Below, piece by piece: positions 49,780 to 60,357 of a stretch of DNA of 64,000 nucleotides. Source of the stretch: Morinoia aosen (lineage: Eukaryota; Arthropoda; Malacostraca; Amphipoda; Talitridae); assembly GCA_030386875.1 (NCBI GenBank), contig CM059577.1, positions 23,261,038-23,325,037 of the forward strand, written 5' to 3'. A program made the position numbers and the translations under genes. The first letter of the stretch is position 1. Each line of letters opens with the position of its first letter. The notes beneath the pieces were generated by a model that saw only the letters and a program-made list of their open reading frames with translations, had not been told where the DNA came from and did no database searches.

Positions 49780-50165
49780 TAGCTGCACCCTAATCCTCAT
49801 CTCCAATTGCTGCACCCTAATCCTCATCTCCAATTGCTGCACCCTAATCCTACTCCATTTCAAGTGAATTGAAGTCTGCTTAGTACTCTCTAATCCCATT
49901 CCATTTCAAATGAATTCAACTCCACTTGTCCACCCTAATCCCATGTCACTTCAAATGCATTCAACTCCTCTGGTCTACCCTAATCCCATGCCATTTCAAA
50001 TGAATTCAACGCCACTTGTCCACCTTAATCCCATGCCATTTCAAATGAATTCAACGTCACTTAGTCCACCCTAATCCCATGCCATTTCAAATAAATTCAA
50101 CGCCGCTTAATCCACCCTAATCGCATGCCATTTCAAATGAATTCAACGCCACTTAATCCACCCCT
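49780..50165. repeat. Arrays A22: 27-bp triplet and 46-bp degenerate repeats
   Basis: Positions 49780-49855 hold three copies of CTGCACCCTAATCCTCATCT plus CCAATTG. Positions 49860-50165 hold six to seven copies of a roughly 46-bp unit containing CCCTAATCCCATGCCATTTC followed by AAATGAATTCAACGCCACTT. The CCCTAATCC string links both repeats. The array ends about 25 nt before exon E7. Confidence 0.9.
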
Positions 50166-50190
50166 CTAAGCACGACTCCCCCTCCCCCAG

Positions 50191-50251
50191 GCTCCAGTTC
50201 AACGTGGCAGCCGAGGTGCACCAGGAGAGCCCTGGGGAGACAGCGCTCTGA
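50191..50251 (+). CDS. Exon E7: C-terminus with a PDZ-ligand-like ETAL, and stop
   Basis: After CCCCCTCCCCCAG it enters in phase 2 (completing Arg) and encodes LQFNVAAEVHQESPGETAL followed by TGA at 50249-50251. The final T-A-L fits the class I PDZ ligand rule (S/T-x-hydrophobic at the C-terminus), which would tether the receptor to a scaffold protein; this is inferred from pattern only. The acceptor is strong and C-rich. The stop fixes the end of the gene model. Confidence 0.86.
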
Positions 50252-50710
50252 GATGGCCCAAAGTCGATATATGTTAAAGATGGCCCACGGTCGAAATATG
50301 TGTGCAGAGCACAGGGTGTGTGGGGAGGAATATACTGCACGATGCTCCAGGTGGTGGCATGAACATTGCCTGTGGACAACAGCACTAATCTGGCAATATT
50401 TTTTCGTCTGAGCCAATTGCTATGATATTTTTGCTCCTTATACCGTTATTACAACAGCATATGTTACGAGCAACGTTACTACAACTCGTTACTACAGTGT
50501 TGTTATTAGAGCCACCATTACTACAGCACCCGTTATTTTAAAACCGTTATTACAACCGCCGTTTTTAGACAAGCACTGTCACCAGGCTTGTCAAAGGTTC
50601 AAAGAACTTAATAGGGCAAATATTTAACAAGAGCTAAAATGTATGAGAGATAGTCACAGATGAGGAATATAAACTCCACTTGAACAATAAAGGGCTGGAA
50701 GAGGAAGTAA
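50252..50710 (+). other. 3' UTR of the membrane-protein gene
   Basis: AT-rich sequence after the stop, with a degenerate CCGTTATTACAAC-type repetition at 50440-50570. The end is placed about 20 nt after the AATAAA at 50686. Confidence 0.5.
50686..50691 (+). promoter_or_regulatory. Polyadenylation signal AATAAA
   Basis: It is the first AATAAA downstream of the stop codon on the plus strand, 435 nt after it. Confidence 0.5.
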
Positions 50711-52078
50711 AATACAAGCTCACTGAATAGTGAGTCTCCCTACAACACTCTCTTTCTCTAAAAAGATCAGCGCAGTAATATTTTGGCGTAGTAATAATAT
50801 TGCAGCGTTACTGAAGTCATGTCCGTTTTTGCAGCAGTTTTCTTTCACCGTTGCTACGAATGTCACGACAGTGATTCCGTCAGTTAACTCTACTGTCCGA
50901 AAAATAACCGCGGTGGGAGGCTGTGAAGTACATAGTACCCACTATTTATCTATTGTGTCTCCTGGCAGTATGTACGGTATTACTGCACGGCGCGTAGTTT
51001 TTTAACAGAATTAAATATCTGGTAGCTGCTACCGATATTTGCTGCGACCAGAACTACCGCTATCGATATTCGCTGAGACCAGAATTATGGGCGCAATTTA
51101 CTGCTCTAACCCGATCACAGCTGACCCGTCTTCATGATGTATTTAAAAGTTTAAGTGTGAATGATTTTAAGGGTAAATTTTACAATACGCCGTTGCGCTG
51201 GATATTGTACCTTGTTAAAGACGTAGTAGAATATTGCGACGCAATGAGCGTGGTCATATCCTGTGAGCTTGGCAAGTTACCTCGTGTGTGGTATATATTT
51301 AATACCACGCATGTATTAGAACTTTAATGTTGAATATTTTTTTTAACTTTTGAAGAGATTCTTTATAGATAAAAGTAGGTGGTTTTTATGAATAAGCACT
51401 TCACTGATTGAAAGGATATTAACGTGATTCTAAGTAGTTTACTGAATAAAAAGTTACTGAGCAAAAATTTATTGAACAAAATTTTACTGAACAAAAAGTT
51501 ACTGAACAAAAGTTTACTGAACAAAAATTGCTGCGTCGTGTGAGTTGACTGCGGGGGACACTCCCTGATCAAGTACGGGGTCTTGCAGAAGATGAATTTA
51601 TCCTTTACAAATGCTTTCGATCCTTGACTGAAAAAATTATCCGAAGTTTCGTTTCGTGTATCTGTATACTTGAAAAACTCTAGTAATAGGGTTTGTGATT
51701 GTTTGTCGAAGATTACATTCTACTTTCAATAGTAACATGTGGACAAATCCAACACCTTCTTTTGAGGATTATTGTAAGGTGTTTTTTGAAATTTATTCAC
51801 GCTGTGTTGTGGAAATAATGCGTTAAAGATATCCATTTCACACAAAATATTTTACAAAAATTAGTTAGGTAGACACCCTCACACAACGGGGTGCGGTTGG
51901 TCACAGTCTGCACTGCTATCAGCATTACATAGGCCTAAAACCAGCTGACAGCTTCCGGAATAAAAGAGAGAATTCACCCTTCATTTCCTTGCTGCAAACT
52001 ATGCTAGTCCTTCTCGAATACGTCATGGGAAATTTATGTTTCTCTTCATCCGTCTTATATGAATCCTACGAGCTGTAC
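50711..52078. other. Intergenic AT-rich sequence
   Basis: No gene is recognised. Positions 51440-51530 hold a short imperfect repetition of TTACTGAACAAAAAGT (five to six copies). Confidence 0.55.
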
Positions 52079-52376
52079 CAGGGTTGCCAGATTGGCCATT
52101 TCATGACTAATTTACACAAAATTTACCATTTTTTGAACTCCGTGGCCATTAGAAATTCTCTTGGCCTTTTTTAAAGATATAGCACGATTCAAGAAACAGA
52201 AGTCCTACAACATCTCGAGAAGGTTCCCTCGTCATAATATTGTCAAAGTGGGTAAAAATTTTATCAGTATTGTGATATTTTGATGAAAAAATGTCAATAT
52301 ATTTTGTAGTGGCCATTTTTGCTATCGTTTCTTGTAAAATGTGGCCATAAGCTGACTAATCTATCTGGCAACCCTG
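52079..52376. mobile_element. hAT-type MITE with perfect 14-bp terminal inverted repeats
   Basis: The left end CAGGGTTGCCAGAT and right end ATCTGGCAACCCTG are exact inverse complements. Subterminal GGCCAT/TGGCCA pieces are also inverted. The flanks AGCTGTAC (52071-52078) and AGTTGTAC (52377-52384) are an 8-bp target duplication with one mismatch. CAGGG termini and 8-bp duplications are typical of the hAT superfamily. At 298 bp with no transposase frame, it is non-autonomous. Confidence 0.88.
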
Positions 52377-52384
52377 AGTTGTAC

Positions 52385-52805
52385 TAAGATTACGATAACT
52401 TACCAGTGTCTATTTTGGGTGGATTATTCCCTAGTCCTAATCCTGGAGATTTTTTGAAAATATTTTTAATTTATAATAAGCTGTTTTTTAATTGTAAAAA
52501 GCTTGATTATCAGCAGCTCAATAGGTGAATAAATAAGTTATGTAAATAACCTGACCCATTGGGTTTTAGAAAGGCAAGTATTTCGTTAATTGATTGTTTT
52601 CTGTGTTAGGGATGATTGTTTTCGTGAAATTATTTATTATCCTGCTATAGAATCAAGTGTCTGATTGTTCTGATTGATTCATTATGTGATTGTTTCGAAG
52701 TTAATATTTAGAAGAAATAAAATTACTCAAGAGTTAGCCTGTGTTACTGACAACTGGTAGGCGTAAAGCTCTCTGTGACCCATAGATATGTGACCTATAA
52801 GGTTA
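52385..52805. other. Intergenic AT-rich sequence
   Basis: No feature is recognised. Confidence 0.55.
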
Positions 52806-53092
52806 AGGTTAACATCGGCATCTTTGGGATGCTTTATTTCCAATCAAGCCTGATACATATGATCTTAGCATTGGTTTTTCAAATGTCTTATAACTAACCC
52901 TATATATAGGACACCATCACGGTTCCCCCGTAAAGCCGGTACCCATTTCCGACACCTGGGTTGAGTGGGGTATTGTGCTTGAGCTTTCCCTTATACCCAA
53001 CGGGGAAAATCTCCGCGCCAGCGCCGGGATACGAACCCGCGACTCCAACATACGAGCCCGATCCCTTAACTACTGTACCACGGAGAGCACAT
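52806..53092 (-). mobile_element. tRNA-headed SINE, family 1, copy b
   Basis: It matches the copy at 29627-29912 along its whole length with a few substitutions, mostly within and around the tRNA-like head (GTTCGTATCCC instead of GTTCGATTCCC in the B-box). The damaged B-box suggests it can no longer be transcribed well. Confidence 0.87.
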
Positions 53093-54399
53093 AAAGAGGC
53101 TTGCATCTGTGCCAATAGCATAAACAGTATAACCCCACACCAGTATTATTTGCCCAATTTATCACCGTTTTACACAAGCACTTTGTACGAATATTAGCGC
53201 CCTAAAACAATACCTGCATCTTATACAGGAATTATAAACACACGAAACTCCTCATTTACATGTATTCGCATTTTATTGGAGGTATTCCATCCTGCATGAA
53301 TGTAAGCATCTTAAACAAGCATTAGCGCTCTGTACAAGTACAAATATTCGACACAAATATTAGCGTCCTGTACACGTTTTAGCATCCTGCTCAAATATTA
53401 GCTTCCTATTCAAGTTTTAGCATTCTAAACAAAAATAAATACCCCATGCAGGTATGAAGATCATGTGCCTAGATTAACATTCAACAAAACAATCACTAAG
53501 CTATAGAGGCATTAGCATCATGTAATAGCGGTCTGCGCGGGTATTCGCACTGTATGCGAGGTATACGTAATACATTAACGACTTATTATTAAAGGACATA
53601 ATGGACATATTATTAAAGGCATTAGAATCACTGAATAGCGGTCTGCGCGTGTATTCGCACCTTATGCGAGGTATACGTAATACATCATCTCATGCAAGTC
53701 AACACTCATAAATATGCGGGCGGTTTAAAGTTACAGGTGTTGCACCCCATTGTAGATTAGCAATTTATTGCCACAAGCAATACGTTAATTGACTGATAAC
53801 TTAGATTTTTCATTACCGACAGATAGAGATGCAACTGCTTGTTGGCGCGCCTAAGTTCAGCCAGCATCGTCCAGGGCATCCTGTGGACCTTTTTTTTCCT
53901 TTAAACCCCCACTGAACTGACCTGGGTGATTTTTTCACGTGAGGCAATGAACGAAATTAATGATCTTAATTAAATTTATCATATTCGTGGATAATATAAG
54001 CGTACACAGCATAATCAAGTATAACTTTAGGCTGAGTTTTACTTCAGAATAATAGGTCTATTGTTATGAATCACAAAAAGAGAAGATGCAACTATCTCTC
54101 AACAGCTCGCTTGATCAATATCTAGATAAGGAATGGCATCTAAAACTTTTCCAAGCCTCTTCTTTAAAGTTTTAAGCTTTAATTTCAATGAAATGTATTT
54201 AAACTATATTAAAGCCTTGTTTTGTTATACAAATGGAGTAAGAATTTACTTCGGTTTCCTATTACGTATAAATGATCTTCATGGTTAGCATAAAAAATTA
54301 CTAATCATTCAAGATCTTCTTTGCCCTCATCTCTCAAAATTGCATACATGGGAGACACAATGAGACTGGGAGAGTCATGAGAGCTCAAGTATTTCTAGG
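53093..54399. other. Intergenic sequence with short degenerate repeats
   Basis: Positions 53170-53470 hold degenerate copies of an AAATATTAGCGTCCTGTACA-like phrase. Positions 53509-53575 and 53629-53695 are an approximately 67-bp duplication spaced by 120 bp, with core GCGAGGTATACGTAATACAT. No gene is recognised. Confidence 0.6.
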
Positions 54400-55560
54400 T
54401 ATTTTAAATGATCATTTTCATGGACATATTATTTTAAGTTTCTTACAGCTCTAATGGATCTTTTTTTGTAAAGTAAATGAAACCTTCGTTTTATTTTTGC
54501 CAGATCCTTCTCATGCTTCTATTACATAATTGAAAAGTGAATGGACTAATGTTTTATACAACATTTTTAAAGATTTCCCAAGTCATAAACTATTTACTCT
54601 ATTAAGAATTCCATTTGATTAAAATATTTAGAACTAACATACGAGAAATATTCTTTGGAATTCAATTTTTTGATCAATGAAAGTTCCCATGAATATGAAT
54701 GAATAGTTCCCACCATATTGTCAGCACCAATTCTAAAGAGCGAAAGAATCATTTCGCTCATATACAAATATATTATTTTTGATTTCATCGACGTTTATGT
54801 GCATTTTATTAGCTTGGAGCAATTACAAATTTTTTTCTAGCTTTCCATTTATTTTGTTCGCCATAGTATCATAGTTTTCTTTAGGAATGGTTGAAGAGAG
54901 AATATGATTTTCATTAAAAAGTTAGAATTTATGAAATAGGATAGATACAGCAATATGGTTTAAGGCTATCAAAAACAGAAGAGGGCTTAAAACCGATTCT
55001 TGTGGAACGCCATGGCTGATGCCAAGGAGTTTCTTGAGGAGCTACCAATTCGAACAAATTGTTTACGATTTGACCGGTGTGGTTCATATCTTGTATAAGC
55101 AACTCTTCTAACGAAGTAACATTGGTGTTTTGAGAACGATGTATTGTTTTCAACACAGTCAAACGCTTTGCGAGGGTTGAGAGTTATGGAGAAAGCAATA
55201 TTCCCATCGTCGGTATTGGAGTGATGATGTGAAAGATGATTCTGAATGGCTTGCGTTGTCGATATTCCTTTCCAAATGTATTTTCACAGATGAAATAGAA
55301 CAGCCATAAACTATATTCATAGGTCCAATCGATTTTTTTAGACAAAAAGCCCAGCTGTTTATCACTGTGGAAAGATTTTTGTTTGGAGTATGAGAACACT
55401 TTGCTGAAAATGATTTTTTCTCGGATTCTCCTGAGAAATGGTGGGACAGAAGCTGATCTATTATTGTTTACATTATAGGGATTGTTCACAGTTTTGGTAT
55501 GTAGGAGTACCTCGGATAAGTTTCTGACAGTTGGAAAAATACATAGAGAGAAAATTTGAT
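54400..55560 (-). mobile_element. LINE fragment (B3), Jockey/CR1-type reverse transcriptase, heavily decayed
   Basis: Minus-strand pieces in order: NNNRSASVPPFLRRIREKII, then FSKVFSYSKQKSFHSDKQLG (RT motifs 0-1), then GVPQESVLSPLLFLIALNHI (the classic GxPQGSxLGPLLF block), then TIPKENYDTMANKINGKLEK and LLQANKMHINVD. The downstream part aligns by eye with the LINE at the right edge of the window. The YxDD box itself is not recovered. Many frameshifts and stops show an old copy. Confidence 0.8.
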
Positions 55561-57060
55561 GAACTACAACAAAGAATTGGAGTCATTAAATCAGCTATGT
55601 TTTTGAAAAATTTTACTAAGAACAATTTCAATCTATTTGTTTGATTATTAAATTGTTTATACAGTCAAGCGCATCGGATGCATAAGTTGATGTAAAAAAG
55701 ACGAATTATTACCGGTAAGATTTTCCAACTCAATATAAATACTGAAAACAACTACATTAAGATTCAGTTTTTGATAGACATTTTTAAAATAGCCATAAAT
55801 GCTGAAAGTAAATTTGCTATTAATTAATTTAGTACTTTACGAGTATTTTTGCTTGAAAGTTTAGAGGATATCTTAAAAAATCATAAACTCTAACCCAAAG
55901 GGACAAGTTTACAGTCGGACGCTCATCAAATGCCAGTAAATGCGAAGTTTCACCCAGCTGTTGCAGCCAGCAAAGCTGGCAACCAGCACGGATTTCTAAA
56001 GGACCTGAATTTCAGAGTCAAAAAACTGCGTTGCCCGAAGACACAGATCTGTACCCAGGAATAGTACAAAATTTTCGTAAATAAACAAGCACGAGTAAAA
56101 AACTACACAATTCTGAGGAAAAAATTATACCCAAGCTATAGAAAAACTCACCATGCAGTAGCATCCGCAGCTTCTGAAGCCTCGACAAAGTCCGAGCAAA
56201 ACCTCCGCACATTACACGGGAAAGACGTTGGTCACGTCGACCTTTTGTTGGCTGTGCGTCGCAGCTACGCCAGCAAAAGTAAGCGAAGGGTCGAAGGCTC
56301 TACGACGAAGACAAGAATTACCTGAGGAATTATGAGAGATTCTGATACGTGAAAGGATTTCCACTATCACAAATATTAGAAAACCAAACTCGTGTAATCA
56401 AGAAAAAACGAAAAAAAGAAAGACCGGATATTTCCGAAAAGTTAATTCAAAAATATTTTACAGCATTGGATTTTGAAATATTTTTAAGATAATATTCCTT
56501 AACAGACAAACCATGAGAGTAAAATGGGGAAACCAACTCACATATGTAGGTAAAACTCCACACTCGGTGTGTCACTAAGACACTTTAAGAGGTTATAAGA
56601 ACAATAAATGATATTATTGCGGATACCGCGAAGTTCTGTCCTTTTTCCTCTGACCAAACTTCAAACATATGAATAGGTCTAAACACCTGTTTTCAAGGTC
56701 AGATCAGATGTCAGATATTCAATTAAACTTCATATGTAATTAGATTTACTCCAGTTGATTTTTAAACTCATCTATAACCGATGGAAAGAATAGTTTCAAA
56801 TAAAAGAAAAAAGTTCGAAAGGTTTGCCGTGACTTTTTCTTTGTGATAAATTGTACCTTCTTGATAACACTAGTCAGCAATGATAAAATTACAGAGATGA
56901 GAAACCCTTCCTTCGTAGATTCAGGGTTTAACTGAACATGAAAAATATTCTTAAAATTACCTGCTGGCTCAGATTTACGAGTTATTTTATTATTTCTATT
57001 TAACATACAACGCTGTGGGAATACAATTGAACGAATAAGCATTAAGAAGCTGTGCCTTTT
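55561..57060. other. Intergenic AT-rich sequence
   Basis: No gene is recognised. The minus-strand frame of 98 codons at 56746-57042 has no domain I recognise, though it lies next to the fragment at 57070 and could belong to the same repeat. Confidence 0.5.
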
Positions 57061-57069
57061 ACGTCGACT

Positions 57070-57240
57070 TTTGGCCTGTCACTTATGGTGGACATCCGAA
57101 GCTTTTCTGCAGGAATCATTCAGGAAAAATTTGCTAGCATGGAAGCTGACCACTTTCCTTTGTAACGTTGTTCCAATGCTGAAATGTCCTGATAGAATTG
57201 CTCTCCTTGTTCGTCACTGAAAACGCGCAACTAGTTCGGA
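57070..57240 (-). pseudogene. Fragment of a recurrent SDEQGE-type arthropod repeat protein
   Basis: The minus strand reads VFSDEQGEQFYQDISALEQR and then YKGKWSASMLANF before a stop. This wording (SDEQGERFHQD followed by ERYQGRW) is one I recall from many repetitive, transposon-associated predicted proteins in arthropods. The exact element class is not known to me. Only this fragment of about 35 codons is recognisable. Confidence 0.45.
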
Positions 57241-57329
57241 AAACATGAATGTTTGAATGTATGAATTGCAATTTTAGTGACATGTTGCATAAATTTTCTC
57301 ATAGTATAAGTTTTTGCAACAGGCCTTTG

Positions 57330-57393
57330 TAGTTGTTTTAAATAAAAAACAATTTATTTACCACAAGCGATACAGAGGCAGATTGTTTCTTAA
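57330..57393. repeat. Short dispersed repeat, copy 1
   Basis: It contains AACAATTTATTTACCACA and GATACAGAG followed by TTTCTTAAG, and recurs at 60358-60422. It lies directly at the 3' edge of LINE copy B2 and may be a 3' end module of a LINE. Confidence 0.6.
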
Positions 57394-57902
57394 GTCTAGT
57401 ACAGTTGTCAAATTTGAGTTTAGCTACCAGTGGGCTCAAATAAGTTCAGCGACTTCTAAGGCATCCTACCATCAACGTTATTCTCAGGTGTACATTGCAA
57501 TAGTGTTTTACTTAATTCACTTAACCTAGTTACTCATTAGACTAATCAACGTTACGTATTAGACTGATCAATGAAATAGTTAACTCGACATTTGATGCTT
57601 CATTTTACAAAACAATTTACATGGGCTAGATGTTAGCAGTATATTCTATTAACGAAATAAGAGCAGACTGAGGATCAACGATATTAACCATGGCAAATTA
57701 ATCTTTCAGGACCAGTCATGTAGGAGACAAGATTTGACTTGGTTATCTTACACGACTAATATTCTGATAGGAAATGAGATTCAAGATTTATTTTGAATAC
57801 TTTTTAAGAATTACTTTCACGGATATCCGCAGGGATTGAGTTCTAAGTTTTAGTTCCAACGAAGAGGATACTGTGTTGTGACCGAGCTTTCGAATAATAA
57901 GT
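57394..57902 (-). mobile_element. LINE fragment (B2), 3' end only
   Basis: It matches 62965-63450 (LINE B) from TTAAGTCTAGTAC through AACGAAGAGGATACTGTGTT to CGAGCTTTCGAATAATAAG. It holds the 3' UTR and the last codons of the ORF in minus orientation. It is 5'-truncated, as is typical for LINE copies. Confidence 0.85.
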
Positions 57903-58120
57903 TTTTTTTAGATAAAACGTTCATTTCCATAAAAGTTGTCACATGAGATACATGCCAACATAATGGTTTTTAAAATTTTTTTAACATAAGACGTCCTTAG
58001 ATTAGACAAGCGTACCATACGAGGAGTACTAATAGACAAACTATACGTAGTCTACTGATAGACAAATACTAATGTTAGCATGAAAGTTCTCCAAGAATAA
58101 TAATTGTGAATCAGCATTTA
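57903..58120. repeat. Dispersed repeat with GACAAACTATACG modules, copy 1
   Basis: GTTGTCACATGAGATACATG followed by CCAACATA is shared with 60455-60485, and ATACGAGGAGTACTAATAGA-type modules follow. It is a short relative of the larger module array at 60500-60956. Confidence 0.65.
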
Positions 58121-58425
58121 GAAAACATTGCCAGGCATGTAGCTCATTAGGAGTGAGAATTTACTGATTGATTGATTGACTGATTGATTGAAGTGTCATC
58201 CTATTTGACAGCAGTTTTGTCTTATTGATAGAATTTTTATTTATAGGAGTTTTTCATCATTCACAGAAGTTCTTCCTGGTTGAAAAAAGTTTTGCCTCGT
58301 ATAACAGCTCCGTCGACATCCATTTAAACATTTCTTAATAGGTTCGCATTTTCTCAATCTTTCGCAAAAATTTCTCTTTTCCGCTTTTGCAGATGCTGTC
58401 TCCTAACGAAAATCAGACTCGAGTA
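58121..58425. other. Intergenic spacer
   Basis: A TGATTGAT microsatellite-like stretch at 58160-58190. Nothing else is recognised. Confidence 0.55.
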
Positions 58426-58690
58426 AGGATGTTTTATCCCAATCAAACCTTATACATATTATCGTGTGCATCGATTTTTCAAAAGTTTTATAACTAACAC
58501 CAGGACTCAGTGACGGTTACTCCCTGTCAAACTGGCACCCATTTCCGACACCTGGGTAGAGTGGGGAATTGTGGCTGAGTTCTTCCTTTTCTCAACGGGG
58601 AGAATCACCGGGCGGGATAGCCAGGATTCAAACCGACAACCCTTCTCGTGAAAGGTGCGCGCTCTTAACCACTCGACCACGGTGCTCACG
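58426..58690 (-). mobile_element. tRNA-headed SINE, family 2
   Basis: On the minus strand the head reads GTGAGCACCGTGGTCGAGTG followed by GTTAAGAGCGCG (tRNA-Leu/Ser-like A-box), and later GTCGGTTTGAATCCTGGC (B-box). The body CTACCCAGGTGTCGGAAATG and the tail (TTTGATTGGGATAAAACATC) are close to SINE family 1, while the tRNA-like head differs. A single copy is in the window. Confidence 0.78.
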
Positions 58691-59109
58691 GTGATCATGG
58701 TGACCACGAAGGCGGCTCGACACTCGAAACTTTTTCCATCCTCAGCCCATCTCTCAAGCAGTCACGTCCCTATCTCGTCATTTACTTCTACGAATCTGTC
58801 TATTCTCTATATAACCTTGTACTTGTTTTGAATAAATATTTGCTTCTCCTTCCAGGAAAAGAAAGAGAAATATCTAAGTGTTTATTTTTTTCACTCCGAC
58901 GATCTAGTGTATTTTCACACAAAATTTTTGCCTGGTGTAGGTAGAAAATTAACAAATTTAAATGTACATTCAACGTTCACTATCACAAAGTTTGAAATGC
59001 TCACAAAAATTAGCAGTGAGCTAATTTAAGGCCTACAGAGCATGGTAAATTCCACAGTTTAGCAAAACAAACAACAAGTTGTTACAATAAGCAATTCGTC
59101 ATGGCGGAG
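58691..59109. other. Intergenic spacer
   Basis: No feature is recognised. Confidence 0.55.
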
Positions 59110-59600
59110 AAGAAAGATGACTTGACACGTTAGCTTTGAATTTTTTCATTGCTTGAAAGTATTTCAGAAACTGAGAAGCTTTTTGTTCTCGATCATATGA
59201 ACGGTAGCTAACTAAGACAGCAGTCCTCCGATTAGGTTTATGTTTCGAAATATGGGTGGGAGAACATTTCACAGCCCCGGCTTGAATCTGATAAAGTTTG
59301 ACGTAGCAATACTTGCCGAACTTTCTGAATGAAGAGTTTTTCTAGCATTGGGGTACAGTCTTACGTTTTTAAAAGAAGAGATACATGATAGCTTAGCTTC
59401 ACACTAATTTACCTAAGTACAGCACTCAATTTTGACGAAGTTCATGCATATTTGCAATTCTTTTTTAAGGTATTGAGGTATGCCTCCCAGACTAGACTGA
59501 CATAGTCTAAGAGCAATGATAATGACAATTATATGAGAATCAAATTGTCTTAGCACAAACGTTGGATAATATTTGTGTCTGATTGTTGCAAATAACTTCA
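59110..59600 (-). mobile_element. LINE fragment (A2), decayed C-terminal RT region
   Basis: It aligns by eye with 62400-62850 (LINE A): shared words include CAGAAACTGAGA followed by AGCTTTTTGT, GATCATATGAACGGTAGCTA, and GAGGTATGCCTCCCAGACTA with ACTGACATAGTC. No intact frame remains, so it is older than LINE A. Confidence 0.75.
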
Positions 59601-60357
59601 TTTGGTCTATAACTTCATTTGTGGTGCCCGAAAAATTTTAAAATAAGTTTTATGAATTTTTGTTTTAATTCTAAAGTACAACTGTGACTCAAACTCTAAT
59701 TTTGTAGAGACGATAAATTTCAATTATTCTGGAAAACTTCAATCTCAAATTCATTTTTGACGACACTCTCCCCATTTTCGATCACTGAAAATTGAGCGTC
59801 TTTTCATTCGTACGACATTCCACCTTTCCTCACAAGATAGTTTGGTTTTTATTCACCCCATGTCAAGCTCTGTAGATTTTCGGATAAACAAATGCGCTAC
59901 GAAACTTCAAAACGACCTTATCTTGTAAATGGGCCAGAAGAAAAGTGAACTGGAGTGAATCAAAACACAAAACAATACCCAAACATTTGTCACTTATATA
60001 CTTGCTGTTTGGCATATTTGCCTAGGTCCATCGTCGTGTTGATCGCTGGAATTCTAATCTCAGATATGGTACAGACTGTTATAGGTGGTAGAGACCATTG
60101 CAAAAGAGACTGAGCGTAACAGGGGGCTCTCGTGACAAGCCTTGAGAGCACAGGTAAAATTTTATGAAACATGAAGCAGAATCATTGCAACAAAAACCTA
60201 ATGTTCAATACTTTCTAAAATTCATATGAAAAAAGTTTTTGAGATTCATTAAGCACCTAACACCGACAGACCGCAACCGAGACGGTACAGAAACGGTTTT
60301 GTGGAAAGTACAGAAATTTCTTGATATACCTTTCCTACTTGCGCGCCGTCAAAAGAA
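59601..60357. other. Intergenic spacer
   Basis: No gene is recognised. The 60-66-codon frames here have no domain. Confidence 0.55.

Larger units (their letters stand above)
8057..50251 (+). other. Gene model: 3' half of a single-pass membrane protein gene in minisatellite-filled introns
   Basis: Seven exons are proposed: 8057-8108, 26978-27102, 33756-33909, 36285-36354, 44727-45060, 49322-49402 and 50191-50251, with an optional microexon at 30659-30684. Junction phases agree throughout (0, 2, 0, 1, 2, 2). The spliced frame is open for 291 residues from the first GAT codon to TGA. The product has an extracellular Cys-containing stub, one transmembrane helix, a long acidic/basic cytoplasmic tail and a terminal PDZ-ligand-like ETAL. 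The ectodomain exons must lie outside the window to the left. I do not recognise the family. A cadherin-type or other adhesion receptor is possible from the architecture, but no diagnostic motif is visible. Confidence 0.78.
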
